DNA from: Larimichthys crocea
Lineage: Eukaryota > Chordata > Actinopteri > Sciaenidae
Length of the DNA stretch: 64,000 bases
Direction: 5' to 3'
NCBI RefSeq assembly: GCF_000972845.2
Contig: NC_040033.1
Location: 3,624,241-3,688,240 of the forward strand
The number at the start of each line of letters is the position of its first letter. The first letter of the stretch is position 1. Below, piece after piece: positions 11,398 to 25,046 of this stretch. The translations under genes were made by a program, and so were the position numbers. The notes beneath the pieces are model-generated. The model ran no database searches, had not been told where the DNA came from, and was given only the letters and a program-made list of their open reading frames with translations.

Positions 11398-13615
11398 CTA
11401 AAGCTTTTTAGGGTTGCTTCTATACTCAGAATCTTCAGTTATGGTAAGTAATTACTGAACTCTAAAATGATTTTAGATGGACCATAAAATGGAGACAGGT
11501 TTGCATTAAAATGATCCTCTGCAGGAAGAGACAATGTGGGTCTACTGTAGAACTTCTCTTTTTGGCTTAAGGCTTTTTTTGTATTTATACCATAAAGTCC
11601 TGCTACTGTCTGCAGATTAGCTTTTGTGATCTCTGTTTCCTTAAATTTCTGCACTGTCATGGTCTAGTTAACGTTTGGTAAGTGGTGCGAGTTGCATGCT
11701 GCATGTCAAAATTCACAAACGTTGAACCCAACGCAAAAGATTTCTTTGCAGGCGTGGTCCAACACAGCAGTAATAAGCAATAAAAAACATCAAACAACTT
11801 TGCTAGTGCATAATCACAACATAAACAATACTGTACCTTGCTTATTTAATCAGCGTATTCCATGTTGCCAATGTTAAATTTGAATTTGTCAGTATTTTAA
11901 CATTTCTGATGAGCACAGCTTTCTTAAAAGAACCTTTTTTGGCCTCAACATTACACGGTTTACCATAAATTCTCAAATAAAAACCAGTGTTCAGTCTCTC
12001 TTTTTTAAGATCATTGTTCTGTTCAATCACTTATTATCTCTAATTGGTTTTCCAAGTATAGTCAGGTCAAGACTTCCTGTACGTAGATGTTTCAAATTAA
12101 AAGCCTAGTAGGAATGTCTTTAATGTAAAACATCAGTGCAGTTGTAGTGCGTGTGTTTAATTGATGATGACTTAAAAGTGATCAAAAAAATGTTTTTTTA
12201 AATTTGGGCAGTGAAAATTAAATTATCCTGAATTTATTATGAAAGGTAGAGCAGACATTTTGAATTTGCAACAGCAAACAGTGTCAACGGGGGATTATAA
12301 TGGGTGCATATCAAGAAAGCTTCCCAAGCTTCCTACTAAAATAAGGTAAGAGATACATATATCATGGAGAAAGTAGAAAATAAAGGCCTGTCAATAATAT
12401 AAGCCTATAAATCTGCAGTTGAGGTAAACAGGCCACTATTTGAGAATTTATGGTAATCCATACACACAGAAATTCAATATATTATAATAATATTAGTAAA
12501 CAAGAAAACAAATATGATAGGTAAAAATAGACAGTGACAGGATTCTTACAAACCTGTGTGTCACAGTGATGGATTAGCACAAACCCTGGTGCTCCGTTCA
12601 CAATAGGTGATACAAGTATGTTTTTCCACCAGACGAGATTACACGTCGGATGCACTAGAAGGAGGCTGAGTGAAAAAAAATGCACTGTTGTGGCTGGAGT
12701 GATTTTAAGAGTGACTTTTTTTCCATTTATTTATGAACATGAACTTTAGTTTTTTTCTGGGGTTCTTATCTTTGACCCAACAGCCTGACCGTTAGCCAAC
12801 CTTTTATGAGATGAAAACGGTTCATTGTCGAGTTACTTTTCACATAATTTATAGATACAATCATTTTTCTGAGGCAGAACTGCACTGAAGGCAGAAATAA
12901 TCTCACTGGTTGATATAAACCTCATTTGGTGAAGCTAAGAGAAGAACGGCATGAAAGCTGATGCTTGTCCAGTTCTGTAATAATATTCAGTTTTTATCAT
13001 AGTCTGGAATGCATTAATAATTGCAATTATTAATTGATTCATTCATATTCTATAGATTTTGACGAAGAGATTTTCTGTGCATGTGTGTTGGAATTTGACC
13101 AGGTTTCTTGTTAGCATTCTGCCTTGTTAACAAAGCCTTCAGTAAAATTGACTTGAACATAAAATGTAACTCAGGTAAAAGAGGAGGTAGGTATTTTTAA
13201 TATTAGTCCAAATCCTAGTTCTCTTGCAAGTTACACAAAACCCAACACAACTCAGTTACAACTGTTTTGGTGGATTAGACCTCACTGTTTAAACCTGCTA
13301 GTCAAACTTTGCAAGTTTAAAGGATAAAGTAGCTTTTAGTCTGCTATCTCAGTCAGCTAGGTCACTAGCCTGCTGTCTTTGCTCATGAATTCCATAATCA
13401 TGAATAAATCCCCATTTCAGTTTAACTAAACTAATGTGGTTGTTTCTGCCTCCTGTGCAGCTGTTCTCCAAACACACTTTGTCAAAAAAAAAAAAGGGAG
13501 GGCGGGGGGGTGTCAACGGTCACACGTCCCTGTTCATCAGTGATACAGTAAATCGCTTCCTCAAAACACTTTGGTGTTTAAGTCAACAGCAGTTTCCTCC
13601 CACACTGCTAAATCA
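11398..13615 (-). other. 3' flank / probable 3'UTR of col21a1
   Basis: This is the sequence directly after the collagen stop codon in the direction of transcription. It holds no further coding exon. Part of it must be the 3'UTR, but its end cannot be fixed from sequence alone. Confidence 0.5.
12726..12731 (-). terminator. col21a1: First canonical polyadenylation hexamer after the col21a1 stop
   Basis: TTTATT on the plus strand, AATAAA on the gene strand, about 890 bp after the stop codon. It is the nearest canonical hexamer I found. Others occur farther away, so use of this one is a guess. Confidence 0.3.
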
Positions 13616-13803
13616 TCAGACGTTGGGTCCTTTGCTGTAATGTTCCCTGAGGTTGTACGTCTGATAACACATGGAAGCATCACAAACCCCTGGGAGTCCC
13701 GGATTTCCTCGTTTACCAGAATCTCCTGGTGGCCCTGGTTTCCCAGGAATTCCCTGGTTGCCTGGGTGGCCGATTCCATCGAAACCACGAGGACCTTGAA
13801 TTC
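13616..13803 (-). CDS. col21a1: col21a1 last coding exon: end of triple helix and C-terminus
   Basis: 188 nt including the TGA stop (13616-13618). It codes [16 protein letters not shown], then [18 protein letters not shown], the FACIT COL1-NC1 junction V-C-D-A-S-M-C, and the tail [24 protein letters not shown] is a second imperfection. The acceptor is attattgcag. The two Cys four residues apart are the classic FACIT interchain disulfide site. Confidence 0.93.
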
Positions 13804-16800
13804 CTGCAATAATAAAAAAGAAAAAAAAAGAAGAAGAAAAGGAAATTATAGTTCTTAGTGGGGAAAAAATAGGGAAAAAAAGTTTTCACGAAATGTGATC
13901 ATAGTTCTTGTGCTATGAGCTTAAAATAGTTAGGTCATAGGAGGTCATAAATTAAATGTGCTCCCTACTGTACGGGATGAGTTAATAAGCTATTACAGCT
14001 CACAGAAAAACACAGCACTCACTGTGTGTAACTCTATCATACACCTCCCTTGCCTTATCTACCAAGCTGTCACTAAAAGTACTCCTTGAAAATGAAGTAC
14101 ACCGGTGTCCACCCACATATTAATTAAAAATGTAAGACTACAAACAGCCTTGGTGCATTTTTGTTAAAAGTGCACTCAGCCCGGATCTGAGAACTCAAAT
14201 GTCAGAACGTTGGTGTTTAGGTTGCTGAAATAGCTTCAGCTCTACAAATGACTTAATGACTGAAGACACTTAAAGAAAAACTGATAGGTGAAGGGCTTTT
14301 TACATACCTGGCTGTCCAGGTGGTCCGGGAGGTCCGCGGTAACCTTCTCCTTTGCTGCCTTTAAGTCCTCTTGGTCCCATGTCACCTGGGGATATAATAT
14401 GTCTGCTTTTAAAAAATGGCATTCAGGCTTCTATAAATGAGCTGTCAGACCGAGAGCTGGAGGAAACTAAAGGCTATGTTCCCTCCAAGCCAGCCGTGTC
14501 CAGTCTGCAGGCTTTCATTACAAAGTAATACCACAGCAGTTTATTTTGCTAATTTTGATCATTCATTTTTTATAACCTGGATCCGATTTAACTAGTTTTG
14601 GGTAAAATGTGGACATTGGGTCACTGTCAGACACAGCTTTGGCCCAACATGAACATTACACAAGGTTTTACTGGGTTGTCTTTGACATTATTATTCTGAA
14701 AGTTCAGTTTTTTTTAAACCACATGGCACATGACTGTGCTTGGACACAGTGATGCTTTCAGCCAAGCGCCAGCCTGTGTGGTTGGGAAATAAAGCCAATG
14801 CAGAAGTCCCAAAAATTGCAGTTTCTTGAGTGGCCACTTGAGGCTGGCTACAGAACATTTAAACCTCTGTAAGCTGCCCTGCTAAAATGTCCAACTTCAC
14901 AGCAGAAATAAACATTTACAGCCTGGTACAAAAAACAGTTTTGGTCTCTATAGTTAATTTCCCCGTTCATGACAACTGTACTGAGGGTGAATTTTCTTCA
15001 ACCTAATTCACAACATGGCTGCTTTAATTGAAAGGTAGGTGCCTTTACAGATGGCTTGTTGGAGTACCCATCAGTCATCAATCAGCCCACCTCATGTCCG
15101 CCAATGATGCACGTCTTTGCCGATTTTTAGATTAGCAGAAGTGGCAGGACAGCCAAGATGGCAGCAGTCATGTGCTGCATATTTTGAATTCAGAAATCTA
15201 CGGGTGACGTCACGCTTACGTTGTCCGTTCTTTATACTGTCAGTGCTTTCAGCTAAATAAGCTAGCATGCTCACAATAAATAAAGCTGATGTGTCGATGT
15301 TCGGCATGTTAGCACACTAACATTTCCTAATTACAGCTGATGCTGGTGGTAATGTCATTAAGTTTGTTGGTCATAAATCAAAGTATCGGACAAATGTATG
15401 GTAAATGGACTGTGCTTATATATATCACCTTTCTAGTCTTCCGACCACTCAAAATGCTTTACAGTACATATCTCATTCACCCATTCACACACTGATGGCA
15501 CTGGCTGCCATGCAAAGTGCCAACTGCTCATCAGTTTGAGGAGCTAAGCATTCATACACATTCACACACCAGTGGCACAGCCTTCGGGAACAGTTTGGGG
15601 TTCAGTATCTTGCCCAAGGACACTTCGACATGCAGACTGGAGGGGATCAAACCAGGGATTGAACCGCCGATCTTCTGACCCACTCTACATCCAAGCCACA
15701 GATGCCCCAAATGAAAATTTGATATGATGGTGGCGCTAGATGAAAAGACATGATAACTAAAGTGATTACCATCAATCCTGTGGGGAACATGAATACATGA
15801 ATCAAACGTCATGGCAATCCATCCAAAAGAAAAATGAAACTGTCACTCTTCTGTTGGCACTAGAGGAAAAGTCAGCAGACCACTAAAGCCAATCTATCTA
15901 GATGTTGAAATATAAAGTGGTGGACTGACAGCGTCATGCTGCTAGTGAGGCAAAAAAGGCCTCTTCATGTAGTTGCAAGCAGAATTCTGTTAACAATCTG
16001 AAGGATTCTCTTCGAGGAAAGGAAAAGTCTGTCCCTCTGTTTAATAGTACTTCTATAAAGGTTGAGAACTGAGAGAAATGGATCAGATCAATGCAGCAGA
16101 GGCTTTCCTGACTTTTAGCACTTAGTGTCCCTATAGAAGCTCCAAAATGCTACTGATACCACACTTCCAATGATCCAACTTATAGCATCTTTCATTTGAA
16201 AGGTAAATTTTCACCTTTTTAAAACTGCATTCACACAATTCTGATAAAACTCAAGTCCAGCTTTCAGTCTTTTCCCACAGCCAAGTTACTTTGTCCTGAC
16301 CCAGCGGGTGGAGAGTCGTGCACGGCCGTGAAGTGGTACAGTTTGGCATTTTTCACAGCTGATTAGCCACTCCTTGCCTTGAAGTGGTGATAAATCAAAG
16401 ACAGCTCATCGAGATGGGTTTGCATTCAGTATTTGTTGTCTTTTGCTCTGCTGACTTTCACTGATGCTCACTTGTTTAATGATCTTGTTTTATGGGGTAC
16501 AGTGAACATCAATGCATCCAATTTGTTCGTCGTTGACACTGTTTTGATTTTAATCGTTGATGAAAGCAGCAGTAAATTTTGTCCTAGCTCTTGCTCGTGG
16601 AGTTTTGTTGTTATTTATTGTCTTGTTTTTTATCAAGACCGATTGAAAGATTTTTGTCACGGTTTCAGACATCACAGGCTTAAAAGGGATCATTGAATAT
16701 AGAAAACATAAACCTGTCATAGGGTGTTGATTATTGTCTTTAAATAAATCCTGCTTTACCTTTGAGGCCTGCAGTTCCTTGCATTCCAGGGGGTCCTGGA

Positions 16801-19800
16801 TACCCAGGAGCGCCACTCCTGCCAGGGTAGCCTAGAGTCCCCATGGAGCCTTTGGGTCCTGGTGCTCCTGGCTGGCCTGGGGGTCCCTTAATGCTCTGGC
16901 AGGGTTCACAACTAGCTGGGGGTGCCAGGGTCTGGAGCAATGCTGGAAGTTGATCTGTGGGGGCACAGCCAGAAGGTACTGAGTAATCCATGAGTATATT
17001 AAATATTCTGTCAAAACTCCTTTCATAACACATAATATTGTCAGCCCAACCACATAGGAAAGCCAGTGAAAATATTGTATATATTTATTCTACAAATGTG
17101 TCAGGATTTTTTCTCAGGATTTCTCTTGTTAGGTGTCATAACAGAATTGGTAGCCTGGCTCAGGAGCCTGTTTACTGCAGAGGCACTGGACAAACAAACA
17201 CTAGACAGACAAAGTTGGCAAATAGCTGGCGAACATAGCAGAGTATTTAGCAGCTAAAGAGCCTGGTATTTCCCCAAGGAGCGGGTAAAGAGCAAACTAG
17301 AGCTAGATGGCCAAATGAATGCCAATGATGATGTTAAGGTAAGTCATTTGAACAGAAAAGCACCCAGAGCTTTAGATAAAGACTGTGGCAGTTAATGACG
17401 GATTGATAGTTGACATTTATGTTCTTAAATGACTGAAATTATCTATTATATGTTGGGTTACTTGACATTCTGACACTCTTTCACACAATGACTAATGACT
17501 TAGATTATTCACCAGATGTTCTGGTTGAACCCATCACTGTAAACCGGACCTGGGCATTAGGCGGCCTGCGGGCCACATACCCAGAAATTAGAAATCAATA
17601 CAGTACAATCAGTGCTTTTATTTTGAAGGTGATTTACATATGTGCGTGCACACCTGGCTGCACAGAAATGCGCTGCACAAAAGAGACTTAACTTGTTGCT
17701 AAATGACACAGAATGTAGAGTTTTTAACAAGAGCTCTCCAGACAAACTGTAATGAGAAGGCTAGAGGACTCATCTTTGTCTGTGGAATAACACAGGAATT
17801 CAAGGTAATGGAGGAGCTGGCACCAATGCAATCAATGAAAGGGAAGACAGTCTGGAGTGATGAGGGAGTGATCAGAGGTAAATGCATGCTTTGACAGGCT
17901 GGGACTAAAATGGAACAAACTGGCAGGTGTTACAACGGATGGTTGTCCAAATCTGACGGGGGGAATGATTTTGAAGAAGATGCAGGATAAAGTTACTGAA
18001 ATTAACCCTAAACAGAAATTGGTATTTTTTCATTGTATTATACATCAGGAGGTGTTGTGTAAGTCAGTGCTAAAAATGAACCATGTTATTGATGTTGTAA
18101 CTAAAATAGTTGAACTATTATTTGACTTACTCCACATTATGTATGCATGTATATGTATTCTTACCAGTAGCAGCTGAAAACCATATTTACTGCTTATAAA
18201 GCAATGAAATTAATACTGAGCAGAACTGAGTTCAGACTATTGGTCTGGCCCTCCACGGCCTTGCAGGATTCTCATTCTTGGGAAAATGAATTGGCCACTC
18301 CTGCTGTAAACTGATCAAAGGAGATATGTGAACAGTGCACCTCTAGGTCTGACTGTTTGCAGTGTTTGGTGTATGTGGGAGCTTCAGACTTCTTTTTTTG
18401 GTTCTCAGCAAAGTGACACAAAAACAAACAGATACTTACTACGCAGAACATCAGAGCAGAGCTTTAGAAGGTGTTCATCTGAGGGAGGCTTGCCCTGCAA
18501 CGCACAATTACACTTAGAGTCAGCTGAATCAAGTCTGGGACCGAGAGAACAGACTCAACCTGTAATTGAGTATGCCTGCAGATTTACAGGATCTTCTCAG
18601 CGCTCCGTTTTCTGTCTTCATATAGCCCACACACACTGACAGCTGCGCCCCCATTACTCCCAAACATCACTCCCCCAACCCTGGCAGGAAATCACTGACT
18701 GTTTCTTTCAGCCAATTTTTCATTTTCTTCAATCCTTCTTCTTTCTTTTTTTTTTATCCACTCAGAGGAGATGGTAAGGAGGTTCACTCACAGGTTTCCC
18801 AGGATATCCTGGTTGGCCTGGTTGGCCCGGCAACCCATCCTGACCAGGAAATCCTCTGGGACCAACAGAACCCATATGGCCCATGTCCCCTTTCTTTCCT
18901 TCAGTCCCTCTGGTGCCTGTGTCACCTATCACTCCTTTCTGAAAAAGTAGGAGGAAGGACAGAAAATCTCAGATTACAAGAGAAAAAAATGTGAAACTGA
19001 GGTTTATTTTACAGCATTTGACAGATTCATGATATATTTTAAGATATTAACTGACCATTTACTAAGCCCTGCCACAACACATAGCCCATTGTCTGTGTTA
19101 TACAACCAAGGTCAATCAGCATATCATTAACAAATCAGGTTACGTCAATTAGTGGGGTTACAGGTTACATTGTATTTCCCCACTGTGTGGAAGTTGCACT
19201 AGTGGCTTTGTCCTACTTTAGAACAAAATAACAATCTTATTTTTGTCCTATGACTAATTATAATGCAACACAAGGACAGTGCTGTGTCCATGTTTCCATG
19301 TTTTCTCATGATCATGAGTCACGGACTTGAGGACGCTGAGACATGTAGCTTATAGCCTCTGTTAGCACATTAACATGAATGTAGCAAAGTGCATTCTTAA
19401 GAGTCAATTGAAAGGATGTCATGCTCGCAAGACAGCCTGCAAAAATTGATGGTGTCCAGCTGGAAATGTCCACATCTGTCTGAAAACAAGCACCCATCGT
19501 GGGGCAGCATTAGCAAATCAGTCAATTAAGCAGTACAAAGTTTGCTGCTTTATGTGGGGATCATACATGATAAATTATATCCTACAAATGGTACAGCACT
19601 TGTGCTACTAAGGGAGGCTATATCATAAATTGTGATTCTGTAGACAGTACAATAAGTGTTTGATATTTCAGATGTGTGCGTCTTTAGAAAAGAGGGCTTT
19701 TGTGATGTATATTTTTGCCCAGGGGGCCAGATTTCCCCAGGCCTGGAGGTATTGGCTCTGTAAGTCTTCTATAGCAGCCGTGCAGGCTTGACAGGGCTTC

Positions 19801-22800
19801 TCACTGCGGTGCAGAATAAGACAGAATGGATTATATCTAATACCGCAAAGTCTAATTCGACAAACCTCTCCTTTCCTTCCCCTGGGTCCCACTTCGCCCT
19901 GGCGGAAGAAAGAAAAGAGAGGAGGGGAAGGGTGAGGAGGAAAAGAGAAGAGGGGGGGAATAGAGAGAGACAGTTAGAAACTTCTGCTTACATATCAAAG
20001 GCTGAGTTAGTATGTCAGTGGAGCTACTGTATGCTCGCTGCTCTGCATTGCTGATGCAGAACCACTGTCTTCTGTCAAAACCAGTGGCTTACAAAACATT
20101 TTAGATTGATAATTGTAATGCATTTCTTTTTAGTTCTTGCACTGTAATGAAAAATACATCTGTGGATCTGTTAGTCCTTAAAAAAACAACCTCTCTTTGC
20201 AAGTCTTTTTTTGGTGAAATTAAGTTTCCTTCGCAGTGCTTCTTCTTTTTCATCCATTTGTTCTCCTTTCTATTGAACTAGGATGCAATCACTTCCAAAC
20301 AAACCAGCCTTTCTGCTTCAAGAAAACTTTGTCCGACATGGGTAACCATGCAAAATACTTAAAAAAAAAACCTTTCAAAGCCCAACGCACAAAAACCCTG
20401 CTGCTTTTGGACGCATGGACTTTTACATTCAAACAGAGATAGACCAAAAATCAAGAACTTCAGTAACTTGTGTTCTCATCTCTTTTCGACACTGGATGCA
20501 TTTATATCAGCTTTTTTCAGCTGTCAAACTCACACACACTTTAATTTTAATCAATACACTCATCAACGCTAACCACAAAACAGTCAACACGCCACAATCC
20601 TGGTGACAATCCTGTGCTAACGTATCTGCTAATTCATCTGCCTTCCTCCTACATCACAATCTATGTATTTCGTGATAGTCGTCCTTGATGCTAGCATATT
20701 CATAATTTTTTTTTGAATATTATCTTTATTTCCCCTGAAACTGCGCAAGATCAATCTGCTGGGAACTGTGTAATGTCACACACAGCATCCAGATATGTCA
20801 CAAAGATGTGGTTTGACTCTGAGAACCACTAGCGACACTCATGTCGTAAAAACAGGGTTCATGCAGGAATCCTGAGGTTAAATTTAATACCATTTAATAC
20901 CTTCTAAATATTTTTTAAAACCTCAACGCAACTTGCTTCTAGTCATACAGTCGTCCCTCGCTATATCGCGGTTCACTTTTCGCGGACTCGCTGTTTCGCT
21001 GATTTTTTTAGTGTAATTTTGCATGCTTTTTTTTTTACAGTGTACTGTACAGTATGAACGCGCATTGTGTTCTGCGTCCTAAATTGGCTAAGGGAGAACC
21101 GCACATGTGTTCTGCGTCCTGATTAACTAAGGGAGTACTGTACAAAATGCGTGTAAAAAGGTGTATAAAAGTGTGTGGTTAGGGGTTTTACGGCCTTAAA
21201 ACATGTATAATAATTGTAAAACTAACTTCGCGGATTTCGTTTATTGCGGGTTATTTTTAGAACGTATCCCCCGCGATAAACGAGGGACCACTGTATAGCA
21301 AAAACAGGATCAATAAATGGGAGGGCACGCGCACTGTTACTGTAAGTCCCTCAGTTATTTACATTTACATTTAGTCATTTAGCTGATGCTTTTATTCAAA
21401 GCGACTTTCAGAGAAGATGCAATGGCTGCAGTGGAAGTTTGACTGGTGGCGGGACTCGGTTGGAGCGGTGTACTGGACATACTAGCATCACAGAAATTTG
21501 ATATTAATGGCTGCTCTCCCATCAAGTTGTCAGTCAACTACATAATTTGAGTTACACTACTTGACATCTGCTAAAGAAATGACATAATGCCTAAGAGTTC
21601 AGCACCACTCCACGCATAACCATGTTCGCTAATGAAGACATCATTACAGGAGGATGCTTGTGAACAGCTGTTCTATCCACACTCTTTTTTGTCTTTTCAA
21701 TGTCATTTTCAGTCTTTTTTGTGCAAAGCTTGTTTCAGGTTTTACTCCAGCAATCAACCATGTACATAACTTTTCAGTATTCAGTGATGTTGCACCATCA
21801 TACTAACCACAAACTTCTTGAGAATCATAACAAAGTTCCAGGCCGTGCCCATAACCATGGTAACTCACGGAGCCAGAGGAGAGGGAGCGAGGCTGAATGA
21901 TGTTTGTGTTTTACACAATAATGTCTGGACAAGTCCAAGTAGAGTCGTTAAGAAACAACAGGAGACTTTCAGATTAGTCAGACGTGTTCTCACATGTTGA
22001 CTAAACTAAACCAACAGAGTCTCAAAATGACAATAAATTCTGGTGAACTTTTAACAAACTTACAACAAATCATCACATGCTAAAAAAAACAAAAAACAAT
22101 CGCAATCAGGCATTTACTACCTTTTAATACTTTTAAATACCCCGCGGACACCCTGAAAAATGAGCGGTATCCAAAACGACATGCACAAGTATAAATGGCA
22201 AGCAGTGATGAGGAACAAAACAACACATCTCACAAACTCCTGAATGTAGATTCATATTTATTTTACCCAATAGGAAGTCTGTCTGAAGACAAAAATATGT
22301 CATATTCATTTCAGCACTCACACACAGTCACACACGTGTGATTCACTGCTGATGCATTTAGCCTTGAGAGTGTGTCACGTACAGGCCAGGCCCGGGCCGC
22401 TCTCAATTCTGTGGAATTACAGATCGTGTGAACATTAAGCTTGCATACTGAAAAAATGCAATCGCTTTATCTGTCTCAAGTGTCACCGACAAGACTGCAC
22501 AACCCTGCCTCTGCATGACGCAATATGGTTACTGCTGTGTACAGGCACGCATGCACCTAAACCCCATCTACATGAAGATCAGTTCCTCGCTAATCAATAC
22601 TCAGCGATCGATTCTTAAATGCTACTCATTTGGTTTTGTTGCTATTAAAAAGTATCAGTTACAAAGCTTGGCTCGAACATTGGAAATTGCAGATCAGACA
22701 GCACATCATATCATTATGTTTGTTCATTAGCACATATTGATGAGGATGATAATCCCAACACGGATAAATCGATTATGCAAAGCCGCTCCTCTCACCATGT

Positions 22801-24738
22801 GAAACCTTATTTCACCTTAGTGCCAACATCCCATCATTTCTCACTGATTTGAGATGACCTTCATCTTTCTCTCACATGAGCTGCTTTAAGAACACATACT
22901 CTGACCCCTGCCTCATTCTGCTGGCTACTGGAGTGTTCAATAATTACATCTAAGAGTGTGTCCCTGATTTCTTCCGTGCGTCTGGGATATTCTCTTTATA
23001 CTATACTTGTCTTCTCATGACTCTTATATTATATATGAGATGATCAGATGCAGATGTCTCTCTTGAGTTTCCTGCTTCTTCCACTCACCTGACCGAGCTC
23101 ACACCTATGGCATCTGTCATTTGTTCACACTTTAAAGAAATACTGTCATTCACTTACTTGTTTAATGAGTTTAATGTGAAGAATGATGAAGACTCATGTC
23201 TGTACTGTAAGCATGAACAGCCACACCCAGCAACTGGTTCTCTTAGCTTAGCACACATGAGCAGAAACAGCTAGCCTGGCTCTATCCAAAGGGAACTAAA
23301 TCTTCATCCCAGCACTTAATTAACATATTTGCATGGTATGTCTTGTTTGTTTAAGGACAGACAAAACTGCAAGGCTTAAAAATGAATCCAGGAAGTTGCT
23401 GCACCTCACACACAACTCTGCACATAACCCACTCTAAAACTTTTTGCATGACAAAGTGTAAAAACGAGGAAGCTGAAGTAGTCCGTGAAGCTTGTCGGTG
23501 CAGGGATTATTCACAGGACTAGCTGTTGAACCAGCATCTCCATTTAACAGCTTCTGGTTTATGGTATTGTTTACTCACAGTCACACTGGCATTCTTAACA
23601 GAGTTATCTTTAGTGTTGTGATGTAATGTAATACCTGTGCTTCTTTATTGTGACAAGTCAAAATGTGTGCTGTGAACGGTAGCAAGTGAACTGTCAGTTA
23701 AAGGAATTCAGACATCATGAATCATAGCGCATACAGATGTCATATAAAAAGCAGAATTCTAATAATCGGCCCGGGGGTGTGATCACACAGAATGTTCCTG
23801 GAAATGTTGCAGAATAAAAGCCTTGTTTAGAAATGATGAAATGAATACCCCTACAAAAATGAAACAGATCAGAACAAAGAAGCTTCATGCTAAAATATGA
23901 GCAAATATACTTTTCAAAAAGAAGACAGTCCAGACATGTATTAATATTAATGTGGGTTTTATAATGTTTCTGTCAGGCTTTGGCTGCTCTCACACCTGCT
24001 GTCTGTCTGTAACTCTGCAAACTGACCACTGACATGTTGGTTAAAGTCTGTAATTCCGCCTGCTCTGCCTCAGTCTCTGGGTCTTGGGTCCTCTTCCCTG
24101 TTGCCAAGAATCTGCACCGTGACACTGTGATCCTCATATGGCTGTTACGAGGTTGAGCCTAAACACCATGTGGCTTTGCCACGAGGGCCCTTAGACTCTG
24201 GAACAACTCTTCTAAGCAGATTAGCTCGGCTAACTCAGTTACCCTGTTCTGCGTCCCTGCTGAAAGTTTACTTTTTCAGACTACATTTATTTGATTTTAT
24301 GATTTTATATTACTGTCTGGAGCTTACATGCTGTTTTATTCTCTTGTTTTTATTTTGTCTTTTCTCATTTAGTCTGTTTTTCCCTTTTATTTCATCCTGC
24401 TCCGTACTCCTCTCTGCTTGTGCCGTTTTCTGTTCAGACTTTTATTGCAGTTTTATGTGCTTTTATATGCTGTGTGATTTTAATCTTGTAAAGCACCTTG
24501 TAAAGTCACTTTCAGAAAGGTGTTAGTAGACTTTATTATTATCATATTTATTTTGTGATAAAGATTTTATGGTGACTTGTATCAGCGGATTTATGATATT
24601 AACTACAGACAGACTTCACAAAAAAATTTAAACTCAGGTTCTAACGCCAAATTAGCTGCTTGTAAGTGAAGAGTGGCCAAGATATTTTTCCTCATCCTCA
24701 TACCCTTGTGGGGACATTTTGTCCCTGTACTGGCACAT

Positions 24739-24784
<46 letters not shown>

Positions 24785-24984
24785 AAACTCACAGTGTTGT
24801 TGCACAATCATAGAAAGATAAGCTTCGCTGCCACCTAGTGGAAAAAGAATGACTCTGCACTCACAGTGGCTCCAGGAATCCCAGGTTCTCCATCTCTGCC
24901 TAGCTCCCCCTGCAAACAGATACATCATGATTAACTGAAGGTTTGTGTGAGTTTGTTTACATAGGTGCTGGTGTGACTTCATGT

Positions 24985-25046
<62 letters not shown>

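Noticed and set aside
13561..13858. Open frames on both strands over the last collagen exon
   Set aside because: Out of frame with Gly-X-Y; they are shadows of the col21a1 exon.
19690..19825. Cys-rich reading [20 protein letters not shown] next to exon 19, looked like an extra hinge exon
   Set aside because: Exon 19 ends in the middle of a Gly-X-Y triplet (GE) that exon 20 completes with K, so no exon belongs between them, and no donor fits.
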